From Bin55 sp965203735 (GTDB taxonomy: Bacteria; Pseudomonadota; Gammaproteobacteria; Pseudomonadales; Azotimanducaceae), in the NCBI GenBank assembly GCA_965203735.1, contig OZ241909.1, positions 186,001 to 250,000 of the forward strand: a DNA stretch of 64,000 nucleotides. Reading direction: 5' to 3'. A model generated the notes under the pieces. It searched no databases. It was not told the DNA's origin and saw only the letters and a program-made list of their open reading frames with translations. The position numbers and the translations under genes are program-made. Every line of letters begins with the position of its first letter. Position 1 is the first letter of the stretch. Positions 10,387 to 19,282 of this stretch are shown here, one piece after another.

Positions 10387-10642
10387 GTTCGCAAAACCCA
10401 TTTTCGACATTCAACGATAAAAGAGCCAACATATATGAGTGCATGTCCAAAATCGATGTAGTGTGCTAGAGCAGCTGTTGCGAACGTCACTTCGAGCTCA
10501 GGGAAGGTACGGGAATCGCACCAGAAACTGCGTCTTTGCACGAGCACGGGAAGAACTATCTCCTTTGCAACCTCACCAATTATTGGTACATAACTTATAC
10601 AATCCGAACGCATCATTCACCATCCGCTCAAGGAGAGACAAA

Positions 10643-11212
10643 TTGAAACGATTCGCAACAGCACTCACAGTACTAGTCTTCTTTGCCGTGCCAACTCACG
10701 CAGAACAGGTCGCACTTTTTGGATTGGGGCAGCTTCTAGGCGACGAGTACCCAGAGGAAAGCTTAGACTCGATGGGAGCGGGGATAGGAATAGACTACCT
10801 TTACTTCGGCGAAGACAACAACCTGTTCTTCGGTGCAAGTCTCGCAACATTTTCGGGCAATCATCAAATCGAGGGTTCGAGGTTTTACTCGATGGCTGTA
10901 GGCTACGATTTAGAAGATAGCTTGTTTACGCCGTACGTAGCCCTGTTGCAATCGAGAGTCGAATATTTCGAAGAAGAAACCAGTAGTGATACAACGCTGG
11001 GACTTGGCACGTACATAGGCCATTTCGGGCTCAGGGGTTTCACAGCCCTGTATGGAATAGGAGCTGGTGAGCTGTCCTTCGGAGTGGGTGGGTACTATCG
11101 CTTTGGCAACTTTTTTGCAAACAATGCGGTGATAGGAGTCTCTTACGAGACACCATTTGACGATCCATTGAATTCCGGAAGACTAATGCTAAGTCTCGGC
11201 TTTTCGTTCTAG
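10643..11212 (+). CDS. Small outer-membrane beta-barrel protein (paralogue 2)
   Basis: A 189-residue exported protein. The start is TTG 10643, chosen because AAGGAGAG lies just upstream and the following residues form a clean signal peptide (KRFATALTVLVFFAVPTHA). The mature part consists of amphipathic strands with turns rich in Asp/Asn and ends LSLGFSF, a barrel-type C-terminus. It is a diverged paralogue of the 7742 product, sharing the GIDYLYFGEDNN-type strand-turn and the VSYETPFDD/GSFETPTDS segment near the end. Starts upstream of 10643 would bury the signal peptide in a basic extension and are rejected. Specific cargo or function unknown. Confidence 0.8.
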   Translation: MKRFATALTVLVFFAVPTHAEQVALFGLGQLLGDEYPEESLDSMGAGIGIDYLYFGEDNNLFFGASLATFSGNHQIEGSRFYSMAVGYDLEDSLFTPYVALLQSRVEYFEEETSSDTTLGLGTYIGHFGLRGFTALYGIGAGELSFGVGGYYRFGNFFANNAVIGVSYETPFDDPLNSGRLMLSLGFSF

Positions 11213-11682
11213 ATTTGTCGCACGTCTCAGACGACGATCTAGAGGAAAATCCTCCAGGTTTTGTTGACTGAGTTTCTGTACTCTTGAATTTTCCTCTGCA
11301 GGATCTTTCGACCTTCACGCATTAACTTATTGATTTTACGGTGAAATGCGTCGGCCATGGTTGGCACTCTATCACCTAGAATTGTATTTCTAACTAAGTC
11401 TATGGAGCCATGAAAGATGCGCGATGTGCTCCTCTACCCTCAAGAAATTCAGCTGAATACAAACACACCGAACCGTTCCTTAAGAGTGTCACACCAGTAG
11501 TCCAAACTAATACGCGATACAGAAGCACCAGCACTCCTACGCAACCGAAGAGGTGTTGTCTTCACAGGCAGATGTCAAGGCATTCCATCCCGCTATATGC
11601 AAGGATGCGGGTTGAGATTGACATTTCCAGATGAACACACCCTGTGATTGACAGCTTTGCCGACATTTGTATTTTCAGGAAC
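11213..11682. other. Intergenic stretch with a long-range inverted repeat
   Basis: No credible gene. A perfect 10-bp inverted repeat, AGAGGAAAAT (11241-11250) and ATTTTCCTCT (11288-11297), separated by 37 bases, lies 30 bases after the barrel stop and could form the base of an RNA hairpin at the 3' end of that transcript. Confidence 0.45.
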
Positions 11683-12144
11683 CTAATTGGTGCATCGGGC
11701 TAGCAGCTTAGCCTCGATGAATTCCGAGTGCCGCAGATTTAGCAATTCGGCGGTTTTTCGAATCACGCTTTCTTCATAGTGAAACGGAGAACCGTCGAAC
11801 GAATTCAAGCGCCAAAGGTGCACTAGAAGCTCTTTGCGTTCCTCAATTGCCAATCTCTCGTTGAGTTGTCGCGTAAATGGATACAAGCTGGTGTTGGACC
11901 TGTGCTCTGATTGTGCACGCTCCAAGATGACATTCGCCTTTTCTAGGCTGACACCGTAGAGTGCCAGCAGCGAATCGCGAATGAGATTCAATTCCTTTTC
12001 TTCAAGATTGTGGTCGGCCCAAGCTACCTCCAGCAGGATCGTTGCAGCTGCCAGTGGCACAACCTCTTCGAGCGCAGCATCTTCCGATCCTGCCAAAGCA
12101 TCTTGGTTGCCAGCAGAGAATAGGTCTCGAAGTCTGTCTAACAA
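11683..12144 (-). CDS. TerB-like (tellurite-resistance/DjlA superfamily) protein
   Basis: A 153-residue all-helical cytoplasmic protein. Residues about 25-150 match the TerB fold: hydrophobic helix AAATILLEVAWADHNLEEKEL with the acidic metal-site-like motif A-D-x-x-x-x-x-E, and the second half LWRLNSFDGSPFHYEES, where a similar acidic turn recurs. Stand-alone TerB-like proteins are common in Proteobacteria and of uncertain role; the family is linked to stress response and to metal-dependent assemblies. ATG start, single gene, convergent with the barrel gene. No other ter genes are nearby. Confidence 0.75.
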   Translation of the reverse strand: MLDRLRDLFSAGNQDALAGSEDAALEEVVPLAAATILLEVAWADHNLEEKELNLIRDSLLALYGVSLEKANVILERAQSEHRSNTSLYPFTRQLNERLAIEERKELLVHLWRLNSFDGSPFHYEESVIRKTAELLNLRHSEFIEAKLLARCTN

Positions 12145-12272
12145 TTGCCTTTACCACGAAATCTTGTAAAATGGACTCATAAAGTGGAAGTACTTCATAA
12201 AGGCTTCACTTTTTCTTCATTTTCTTGACGTTTTCGTTTGTATTACGCACGGAATCACACAGGTATCGTCGA

Positions 12273-12599
12273 ATGCTGCTGCAACGTACAATTGTAAAGC
12301 CCGTAAATGCCATCGGAATTGGTGTTCATACCGGCAAACGGGCTACAGTTTCCTTGCGACCGGCAGCTGCAAACTTTGGAATTCAATTCGTACGAGACGA
12401 ATTTCCCAATACATTTACTCGAGCATCGGGATGGCATGTCTCTGATACGACGCTATCCACTAGTATCGCATACAACGATGTAGAAATCTCCACGATAGAA
12501 CATCTCATGTCCGCTCTTTGGGGAATGGACATTGACAATGTCATCGTGCATGTTGGGGGTGAGGAGGTGCCAATTCTGGATGGAACACCTCGAAGCTGA
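12273..12599 (+). pseudogene. lpxC: lpxC, 5' third only (UDP-3-O-acyl-GlcNAc deacetylase fragment)
   Basis: From ATG 12273 the product starts LLQRTIVKPVNAIGIGVHTG and continues through STIEHLMSALWGMDIDNV and GGEEVPILDGT, all signature LpxC segments, including the first metal-site His of the STIEHLMSAL motif. Intact LpxC is about 300 residues; here homology stops after DGT and a TGA follows at 12597. The second half, with the remaining zinc ligands and catalytic residues, is absent, so the product cannot be an active deacetylase. The sequence runs directly into the 3' end of a minus-strand nuclease gene that is also cut short. LpxC is essential in most Gram-negative bacteria, so an intact copy is expected elsewhere. 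Confidence 0.85.
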
Positions 12600-13110
12600 C
12601 AATATCGATCGGGATTTGGAAGCGATCCAGAAATTCGGTCATTCGTGCCAGGCCAGGATGAATTCCGACCCCAACTAGCATCACGGCAATTTCGCGCTCT
12701 GCCTCTTCGTCTTCTAGGAGCGAATCAATTCGCCTTGAAGACGCCTGCGCAAGTGCGGACGAAGCAGGATTTTGTTTGAGTTTTTCCAACAGCCTCTCTG
12801 CGTCAAGAAGTGCGAGCGAGGAGGCGTAGTACAGTGCTTGATTCAGTGCTGATGATTCGAGCATATCAGGCTTGACTTCGATCACCACCCAGCGATCAAG
12901 CGAATCGATTGCGAGCAGGTCGAGCCGCCCATCGTCGATGGTCACCTGACGCCCAACAAGGGTCAATCCGTCACCGATCATCGTTACGTCCTCGACGATC
13001 CAGTCTTCCAGGTTCTTCTCCAGCCCGATGTGGGAACGACTGGCTCTTGTTGGATTGGTGGGCTCACCTCCGTCTCGTTCGCCTATGCTCCATACTTTCA
13101 GTTTCGTCAT
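12541..13110 (-). CDS. DUF91/NucS-like endonuclease, probably truncated at its 3' end
   Basis: The start at ATG 13110 is preferred over the in-frame alternative at 13128. Residues about 30-100 contain IGLEKNLEDWIVEDVTMIGDGLTLVG-type sequence of the DUF91/NucS nuclease family and a PD-(D/E)XK core: GRLDLLAID followed by VVIEVKPD and a helix with Gln (LNQALYYASSLA). The family acts on branched or mismatched DNA. The match continues to about FQIPIDIVSFEVF, then the last dozen codons are the antisense of the lpxC fragment, so the original C-terminus has been lost. The catalytic domain is complete and activity may be retained. Confidence 0.7.
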   Translation of the reverse strand: MTKLKVWSIGERDGGEPTNPTRASRSHIGLEKNLEDWIVEDVTMIGDGLTLVGRQVTIDDGRLDLLAIDSLDRWVVIEVKPDMLESSALNQALYYASSLALLDAERLLEKLKQNPASSALAQASSRRIDSLLEDEEAEREIAVMLVGVGIHPGLARMTEFLDRFQIPIDIVSFEVFHPELAPPHPQHAR

Positions 13111-13151
13111 TGTTCGTGTCAATCGCAAAATGTGCCACTCTAGTCAGGAAC

Positions 13152-13620
13152 TTACAGCTTTTTGAGAAATTTGATCGACTCACTCTCCGCAGTGAATGAG
13201 AGCTCACTTCTCGATACTGTGAATTCGATGCTCATTCTAGATGCTGGTGAGAGAACCACAACGCCGACAGGATCTGCTCTCGGCCCAGGTTTCAAGGAGT
13301 CTATTGGCACGGTGTCGGTGTCCGAGGCGAGCACTGCTATCTCTTCGTCGAGAGCAAAGGCGGATCAATGGTGACAATGACGAGTACGAGTGTCACACTA
13401 ATGGCAACTACAGAAGTGTGCTAGTTCGACCCCTGGATATTCACAACATGGCAACAATGCAGCTCATGGTCCAGCGTTGCCGTTGCTACGACGTCGTCCC
13501 CAAAGCACTGATCCTCACTCATCAAAGCCCGCGTTGTTGTCAGGACCGTCGACGACAGCTCGTGCCGGGCGTACTCCAACCAGAAGAACGGAAGTCAGCC
13601 AGTAGATTGGCAGGCTAAAT
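13152..13620 (-). pseudogene. Decayed exported-protein gene
   Basis: Reading minus from 13620 gives a signal-peptide-like segment (SLPIYWLTSVLLVGVRPARA) and VVDGPDNNAGFDE, then a stop. A shifted frame continues DDVVATATLDHELHCCHVV to a TAG. A third piece has a membrane-like run (ISVTLVLVIVTIDPPLLS), and the last piece (13152-13334) ends ESIKFLKKL 41 bases before the DUF91 start. The pieces are in succession on one strand and look coding, but at least two shifts and two stops separate them. No family recognised. Confidence 0.35.
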
Positions 13621-13999
13621 TCAATCGGGACGCCTCCGATCAGGGAACTTGCAAGAGAATATTGACAATGCCGTCTCCTGAAGGGCGTTATCTGAATCTA
13701 CATTTCTTGGGCGTTGATTGGGATTGGTGTTGCTAATAGGCCTTGTAATGTCGATGATGGATATCCATGTTCTGCGAATAGAGATGGAGCGAAATTTGAG
13801 AATCTTTGTTTGTGGACCGATTGGTTGCGTTGGGACTTCGCTGGTCAGCTGTCCCCTGTTTCTAATGTTCTCCTTACTAGCCAAAACGAATCCACTGACA
13901 ACAGTGGATCGCAGCATTTGCAAATGGACGGGGAGAGCTTGAGACTGTTTGGTGTTCTAGAATGACTGCATTACATTATTGAACGAGTTAGAGACACTA
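13621..13999. other. Intergenic, nothing recognised
   Basis: Short overlapping frames on both strands, none with consistent coding character. It presumably contains the promoter of the gene at 14000, but no clear -35/-10 pair is seen. Confidence 0.35.
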
Positions 14000-14644
14000 A
14001 TGAAAACAGCCAATACTGCTGTTCTTGCGGGACTCCTTGCAATCTCCTTGGTAGTCAGTTACCCGTTGTCCGCTAGTTGCCTAAAGTCTCCTGTAGAGTA
14101 TGAATTCAAGGTAAGCGACATCGTATTTACCGGAACCATGGAGAGTAAGACTGTCGCTCCTGAGAAATACAATCGAGAGCATCTCTACAGATTCGATGGA
14201 AAAAAGGACGTTCAAGCGCTTCAGCTCCGATTTACTGTAGAAAGGACATGGAAGGGGAAGCTGAGCACACTCGATTTCGAAGAGATGTACCTGTACGTGG
14301 TCGATCCCGAGCAGGACAGTTCCGCTGGATACGACTTTAAGAAAGGTGAAAGATATGTCGTGTTCGCACGTTACCATGAGCTTGAACCTGAAAATGAAGG
14401 CGAAGAAACCGAGACAAATCTCTGGACCGATCTCTGCTACGACAACATAGACTTGGGAAATGTCGAAGACGAAGCCGCATTGATCAGTAAGCTGGGCAGG
14501 CTCAGTTGTGAAGAGGATCCAGATTGCGAGTATGTAGAGGGTGATTCTGAATCAGAACCACAAAGCAAGGGGGAAGAGGTAAATCTGCTTGCGCCTGCTC
14601 CAGGTTTTGAGGACATCAAGATAATAGAGCCAGAGACGAACTAA
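14000..14644 (+). CDS. Exported protein of unknown function, TIMP/NTR-like N-terminus
   Basis: A 214-residue protein starting at ATG 14000 with a signal peptide ending ...SYPLSASC. The mature protein begins with Cys (SCLKSPVEYEFKVSDIVFTG), a pattern seen in bacterial netrin/TIMP-like domains, where a cysteine near the N-terminus precedes a D-x-V-F-x-G strand; further strands include LRFTVERTWKG and RYVVFARYHE, and later cysteines could pair with it. The C-terminal 60 residues are very acidic and probably disordered. The gene stands alone. The NTR-like assignment is by pattern only. Confidence 0.65.
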   Translation: MKTANTAVLAGLLAISLVVSYPLSASCLKSPVEYEFKVSDIVFTGTMESKTVAPEKYNREHLYRFDGKKDVQALQLRFTVERTWKGKLSTLDFEEMYLYVVDPEQDSSAGYDFKKGERYVVFARYHELEPENEGEETETNLWTDLCYDNIDLGNVEDEAALISKLGRLSCEEDPDCEYVEGDSESEPQSKGEEVNLLAPAPGFEDIKIIEPETN

Positions 14645-15113
14645 TAACTCATGCGCAGGTTGACCTTGACTTTTTCGTGGTGAAGCTATAGATAGGTGCA
14701 CTGGTCCTGTAAACGGAATTACTTAGTTTGAGTCCATAGACCTCGCGACTTGCGTAGGTGCAACCCTGAGAGAATGGATTGTTTACCATCGTAATGCTTT
14801 CCGGTTTTGTTCAGAAAGCTGGCGGCTTGCGCTGTTTGGGTGACGCCAAAAATCTTAGACTCCTTTCCGTTGACAGATTTATTCATATGAATCAACGCCT
14901 TACGTTTCCACGATTTAGGTGGCGACCTCATTAATGGGACTTTTCAAGCAGGCAGGATCCCCTAAATTGGGTTCTAATCCTAGCCAATTTCAAAGTCATA
15001 CACTGCCAAACCGGACTAATGGGCTCACAATCTTGCCGAACGACCTCCTGCAATAATTGTCAGACTTAGCATTCCCTTGTATAGGGAACATGAAACCTAG
15101 GGTTGGAGGAACA
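14645..15113. other. Intergenic, nothing firm
   Basis: About 470 bases. A minus-strand frame at 14719-14931 has no family, no start signal and weak coding character and is not called. GGTTGGAGGAAC just before 15114 is the binding site of the next gene. Confidence 0.35.
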
Positions 15114-15836
15114 ATGAAAAGACTCGGATGGAAAATGACCGGACTCGTAGCTGGAATACTGCTACTGGGCTCAGGAATCGTTGCTCATGAGGAAATTGGC
15201 GACGGCACCCAAGAGACGACAAGCGGAATTCCCTACGAACCGCAAATCTTGAAGTATGGATTGGACAATCTGAACACCTTGAAGCAAGTGTTGCCTGATC
15301 TGTACAAAGAAGTCATTTCTCCAGACTGGATGGAAATGGAGGGATCAGAAAAGCTGCAACTCGTCGTCAAATCTGTGCCGAATGTCTGGGGTGCGAACGA
15401 TGAAGACGTCGACGACTACTTGTCTCGGATCGACCAGTACGAGTCAAAAGTTCCCGATGGGGCAAGAGAGAATATGGGGATTATCTTTGGCCTGATGGGA
15501 GAGCACCTACTCCGCCAAGTCTTCTACATTGAACAGCACAAGGAAAACATTCAACCACTCGTCGAAGTTTATGCCATATTGTGGGAAGACGAACCGGGCA
15601 AGTTAGTGGACTACGAGAAGTGTCTGGACCGCACTGTAGTGACGATGACCACTATGACAAAGAGCACCTTCAACAACTGGCTTGATGGCGTCGAGGAGAT
15701 AGCGACGGATTCAGACATGTTCAGGCCACACGCTAGTTTGCAATCAGAGACTGCAACAGAGTTGGTCAATTGGTACTCAACTGAATCCATTAAGGCCGTA
15801 CAGACCTGCAATCCAGATTGGGAAGCAGATTCTTAA
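15114..15836 (+). CDS. Exported protein of unknown function
   Basis: A 240-residue protein starting at ATG 15114 (GGAGG six bases upstream; earlier in-frame starts would precede the signal peptide). The first 25 residues form a signal peptide (KMTGLVAGILLLGSGIVAHE). The mature part is mostly helical and acidic, with two cysteines late in the chain (EKCLDRT and QTCNPDW) that could form a disulfide. No family recognised. It is flanked by another exported protein and a lipoprotein remnant but is too far from either to be an operon. Confidence 0.65.
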   Translation: MKRLGWKMTGLVAGILLLGSGIVAHEEIGDGTQETTSGIPYEPQILKYGLDNLNTLKQVLPDLYKEVISPDWMEMEGSEKLQLVVKSVPNVWGANDEDVDDYLSRIDQYESKVPDGARENMGIIFGLMGEHLLRQVFYIEQHKENIQPLVEVYAILWEDEPGKLVDYEKCLDRTVVTMTTMTKSTFNNWLDGVEEIATDSDMFRPHASLQSETATELVNWYSTESIKAVQTCNPDWEADS

Positions 15837-16094
15837 AGAAGCAGTCGTCAACCAATCACAGTTGGGGAGATTCGATTCTCGGAACTGAGACCGTGCCACA
15901 TTGCCTAGCAATGCACCATAGCGCTAATAACAACGAACCGGATTTCTTCTTCATCACTTTATGGTCAGCGTACAGTTGGACTCTTCCGTTGAAATTTCCT
16001 CAATAGCCTGACGTGTTGCGAGACTTTGCCCAAAACCTGAGGTAGAAAACCAGAAGGGTCCGAAAGGGACCAATGTGAATCATCCATAAAGGAA

Positions 16095-16595
16095 AAGCTG
16101 TGCAGAAAGACACTAATGGCCATTCTTGCGCTGGTGTGAGCGTAGGTCCTGAATGGATGCGCAACCATCTTCAGCGAGTCGGAATGTCCCTTGACAATTC
16201 GCAGTATGCCAACCCAACTGACTGTGGAAGTCTCTCGAAGCGAAGGTCATTTTGTACATAGAGCCAAAACTCCGGTCACAGTCACTTTGAGCAAGAGAAA
16301 GAAATACTTCGAAGGCGAGGACTCCACGATCAAACTCATGCGCGACGGAAAAGTCGTAGGACAAACGGAACTCAAGAGCCAGTTGGACAAGTGGTATCTG
16401 GCCAACCTGATACATCGAGGAACCTTGGGAATGCTCGTCGTTGATCCAATAACTGGTGCCATATGGACTATGGACGAAGAAGTCTTCGTGGCCGAGAATC
16501 TCAGCACCGGTTCAAAAGGGGCACAAACGTTGCAAATCACAACATTGGACGACGTCTCGGAAGAGATTCCCACGTCACTTGTCCAAATCGACTAA
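16095..16595 (+). pseudogene. PEGA-like lipoprotein with two stops in the signal sequence
   Basis: The mature part (from about 16155) reads C-A-T-I-F and then a PEGA-type beta domain: TPVTVTLSKRKKYF, TIKLMRDGKVVGQTEL, and the usual end WYLANLI...GTLGMLVVDPITGAIW. In the same frame upstream are basic residues, MAILALV, TGA (16137), Ala, TAG (16143) and VLNGC, a correct lipobox. The signal sequence is thus intact in layout but interrupted by two stops, both one base from TGG. Translation could restart at TTG 16191, but the product would not be exported or lipidated. Probably a recent pseudogene. Confidence 0.6.
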
Positions 16596-16633
16596 TGAAG
16601 GGTGACTACTACTCGAGCTAGTGGGCCGACGCG

Positions 16634-17146
16634 CTAGGAACTTTTTGTGTCGAAGTGCTTCAGTCGTTTGAGTATTTCATCTTGGGGTAGAAATACCCTG
16701 TCATCGTACAGCCAAGTCTTGAGCGCTTGTATGAGTATTGACGACTCACAAGTTCGAGCAGCAGTTAGTTCGTCTATGACCCACAGAACTCCGTGTGCCT
16801 CAAGACCTTCATCTGTGGCCACTCGACGAAGCAAGTTATCACCGGTCAAAAGGACACCGGAATAGCTCAATGCTGAGACAAGACAGAAGCAAACATTGGC
16901 TGATAGACCAGGGTGAACCCTCTTGAGCGCGAAGGCTTTCCCCACTTCATTGGAGGTCAAGTCATGGACTTCTATGCCGGCGTCTTCGAGTTGCTCCCAT
17001 TGACTAAAGGAAATGTCCAAGAACTCGGACTGACGAATGGGCAATGGGACGAGAGTACGGTAGGGTAGTCTGAAAACCTCATGGAGAAGACCACCTTTGT
17101 GAAGGTCTATCAAGCAAGAGGCGTCATGGACGACCACACAAGCCAT
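16634..17146 (-). CDS. PIN-domain ribonuclease-like toxin
   Basis: A 170-residue protein beginning ACVVVHDASCLIDLHKGGLL, where the conserved N-terminal Asp of PIN domains is followed by a second acidic position. The later segment GVLLTGDNLLRRVATDEG carries the T-G-D motif of the PIN active site, and VIDEL completes the pattern. PIN toxins cleave RNA, often tRNA. Its ATG at 17146 overlaps the TGA of the upstream XRE-ImmA/IrrE gene by one base, so the two are translated together. A COG2856-type regulator paired with a PIN-like protein has been proposed as a toxin-antitoxin arrangement in comparative genomics. Confidence 0.75.
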   Translation of the reverse strand: MACVVVHDASCLIDLHKGGLLHEVFRLPYRTLVPLPIRQSEFLDISFSQWEQLEDAGIEVHDLTSNEVGKAFALKRVHPGLSANVCFCLVSALSYSGVLLTGDNLLRRVATDEGLEAHGVLWVIDELTAARTCESSILIQALKTWLYDDRVFLPQDEILKRLKHFDTKSS

Positions 17147-18219
17147 CAACCTGGACCAGAAATATGCTTCTCAACCTCTCTAAGGGACAAATTCAGCAAG
17201 GACGCAGCGCGTATAGGAGAGATCAAGTCCTCACTTATGGCTCGCATCACAAGAGTCTGGAACCGAGTGGGTTTTTCTGCTGCTGAGAACTCACGGCTCG
17301 ATTGAATGGGCTCAGGTTCTGACTTACGCCATTCCCGCGCAAACGTCGCAAAAGCGTTGTCTACTGCAGCCTTGCGTAGAACGCCAACTTCACCTAGGCG
17401 TCTTAGCATGCATGCGGCCGAAACACCAAAGAGATTCTTCAATCGCATGATTTCGAAGTAGGTTACACGACGACGTCGATCACCTACTTCTTCCAATAGA
17501 CTCTTGCTAGGAATAAGAAATGCAGCGGCAAAGCGGTTCATTGCTGACTCTAGACTTATCTGGAGATCGTCCGAAGAACGAATAATCCTGTGCGCAAGCT
17601 CATGTGCAAGCGTGAATCTCTTGCGCTCGGTATTGATCGCACGAGATACGATCACGGCTTCGGCGATGGCTTGCCCATTCTGCAAGACATTGCAGCTCAT
17701 TCCGTTCACGCTTTCGGGGAGATCGTCTTCGATAACCTTGATCCCTTTGTTCTCTAGGAGATTGCACAGACTTGGTAGTGGATCCGTACCCAGATTCCAC
17801 ACCTTTCGCAGCTGGTCCGCTTGAGCGTCTATGTCCTCTTCGTTGCAAACGTTACCATAGGGCCGATACTCCACCCAATCGATTCTGTGCGGCAAGTCGA
17901 GGATATGCTCGATTGCCAAGTACCGTTCTAAGTTGTCTATCAATATAGCTTCGGCTCTGGCCCGATCGCGGGAAGAAGCCTTTGGCTGTACACGAAATTC
18001 CAAGCCGTCAAGTTGCTCTATCTGAGAACTCATGAGAAAGTCCAACGAGACATCTAGAGCACGTCCCAGCTCGACCAGTACGGCAGATGAGGGCAACATC
18101 TTTCCTTTTTCGTACTTGCTGATTGCCTGGGCAGTGATTCTTGGGGAGACAGCATCGGCAAGCTCCTGCATGGTCATTCCTGCACGTTTTCGAGCTAGTC
18201 GTAATCGTTGTTCAAACAC
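17146..18219 (-). CDS. XRE regulator fused to ImmA/IrrE metallopeptidase (antitoxin-type)
   Basis: A 357-residue protein starting at GTG 18219 with GGAG eight bases upstream. Residues 1-65 are an XRE helix-turn-helix (MTMQELADAVSPRITAQAISKYEKGK). A Zn-protease domain of the ImmA/IrrE (COG2856) type follows at about 120-300, with H206-E-L-A-H210 and a downstream acidic ligand in the SLESAMNRFAAAFLIP helix (about Glu224). Such proteins repress their own operon and cleave or release a regulator on induction. Directly coupled to the PIN gene. A palindrome in the leader (18240-18256) is a likely autoregulatory operator. Confidence 0.88.
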   Translation of the reverse strand: MFEQRLRLARKRAGMTMQELADAVSPRITAQAISKYEKGKMLPSSAVLVELGRALDVSLDFLMSSQIEQLDGLEFRVQPKASSRDRARAEAILIDNLERYLAIEHILDLPHRIDWVEYRPYGNVCNEEDIDAQADQLRKVWNLGTDPLPSLCNLLENKGIKVIEDDLPESVNGMSCNVLQNGQAIAEAVIVSRAINTERKRFTLAHELAHRIIRSSDDLQISLESAMNRFAAAFLIPSKSLLEEVGDRRRRVTYFEIMRLKNLFGVSAACMLRRLGEVGVLRKAAVDNAFATFAREWRKSEPEPIQSSREFSAAEKPTRFQTLVMRAISEDLISPIRAASLLNLSLREVEKHISGPG

Positions 18220-18239
18220 TGAAATTCTCCATATGTTTA

Positions 18240-18256
18240 ACTTATAGTTGATAAGT
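18240..18256. promoter_or_regulatory. Palindromic operator upstream of the XRE-ImmA/PIN operon
   Basis: Perfect inverted repeat ACTTAT-AGTTG-ATAAGT, 21 bases before the GTG start and in AT-rich sequence. Position and symmetry fit autoregulation by the XRE domain of the first gene; inferred only. Confidence 0.5.
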
Positions 18257-18430
18257 GACTTAATTTCTATGTAATTTTATACTATTAGTTGTTTCAACCT
18301 GTAATTACTACCCAAGCACTCGTTGCCGCTTATTCAATAATTTGGGAATATCGGTTCCTGGATCCTCAGACGGAACCAAGATGCTATTCCGTCGTCTGTG
18401 TTGAGTTCTCTCTTCTAATCCGTTCTAGTA

Positions 18431-19282
18431 CTACAACGCGCCTTCTTGAACACCCAGGTCTGCATTTACGATTTCATCTACTAATTCCCGATATTCCCCC
18501 GCCAAACGACTATTCGGACGGTCACTTGTAAAGATTGTTTGGTTCAACAACGATAGGCTGTCATAACGATGAACGATCATTGGTTTTGTTTTCAAACCGA
18601 GTTGCTGTTCGAACTTGGCAATCTTTTTTTTCAGAGTTTGATGCTCATCGTCTAAATCGGGGACATTCGACATAATGAAATGCAACAGGATGTCTTTCTT
18701 TCTTGGGCTCTCGGCTTCAGATCGAATTTCGCGCACGACCCTCCCGATTCCACGCAGATTCTGTTCATTTGGAAAGTAGAAAATAGCGACAGCATCGGGG
18801 AGTTGTCGTGTGCAGATACCGACCACATCAGTGAGTCCAGTTCGAGAGTCGATGAGCACGTAGTCCGGTCGAACGCTATCCTCCCATTGTTGTTTGAAAT
18901 TCTCCATGAGCAAATAGCCGTTCTGATTCGCGTAGAGGTCTCCCCAGTCGATGCTCTGAATCCTGCTTGGGTAATCGGACTTTGATCCTCCAGCGGGCAA
19001 TAGCCAGACATCTTTGCCCTCAGCACCCACCTGGCACTGGTGCACGTACTTATCCAGCACATCTGGATGTCCGATTTCGAGGAAGTGCTGGATGTAGTCT
19101 AGGATTCCCAGTCGTGGTTCCTTTGACTCGAGTGCCTCGAAAGTGTCTAAGCTTGGGGCTTCTAGATCGAAGTCCACCAAGAGCACACGACGGCCTCGTC
19201 GCGCCAATTCCACGCCAGCGTTGACGAGTGCCGTGGAACGTCCGACACCACCTTTGAACGAATAAAACGTAGTCGTATACAT
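18431..19282 (-). CDS. ParA-like P-loop ATPase with KGGVGRST Walker motif
   Basis: A 283-residue cytoplasmic ATPase. The deviant Walker A motif is K10-G-G-V-G-R-S-T17, with the signature lysine; switch I/Walker A' region LLVDFDLEAPSLDTF; Walker B-like DYVLIDSRTGLTDVVG. Genes with KGGVGR in place of the usual KGGVGKT form a subgroup often found in conflict and signalling loci rather than in plasmid partition. No ParB or centromere-like repeat is nearby. The ATG overlaps the stop of the MqsA-like antitoxin (TAATG), indicating co-translation. The C-terminal 60 residues carry no obvious effector domain. Confidence 0.85.
   Translation of the reverse strand: MYTTTFYSFKGGVGRSTALVNAGVELARRGRRVLLVDFDLEAPSLDTFEALESKEPRLGILDYIQHFLEIGHPDVLDKYVHQCQVGAEGKDVWLLPAGGSKSDYPSRIQSIDWGDLYANQNGYLLMENFKQQWEDSVRPDYVLIDSRTGLTDVVGICTRQLPDAVAIFYFPNEQNLRGIGRVVREIRSEAESPRKKDILLHFIMSNVPDLDDEHQTLKKKIAKFEQQLGLKTKPMIVHRYDSLSLLNQTIFTSDRPNSRLAGEYRELVDEIVNADLGVQEGAL

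Noticed and set aside
13718..13942. Small hydrophobic plus-strand protein
   Set aside because: Overlapping frames of similar length exist in the same bases and none has a binding site or family match.
14719..14931. Minus-strand gene of 70 residues
   Set aside because: No start signal or recognisable motif, and composition is not clearly coding.
14940..15000. tRNA-like TpsiC-type sequence (GGGTTCTAATCC)
   Set aside because: The conserved purine of the loop is missing and no acceptor, D or anticodon stems can be drawn around it.
18431..19282. Plasmid or chromosome partition (ParA/ParB) locus
   Set aside because: No ParB, no centromere-like repeats, Walker A is KGGVGRST, and the gene is coupled to an antitoxin-type gene.
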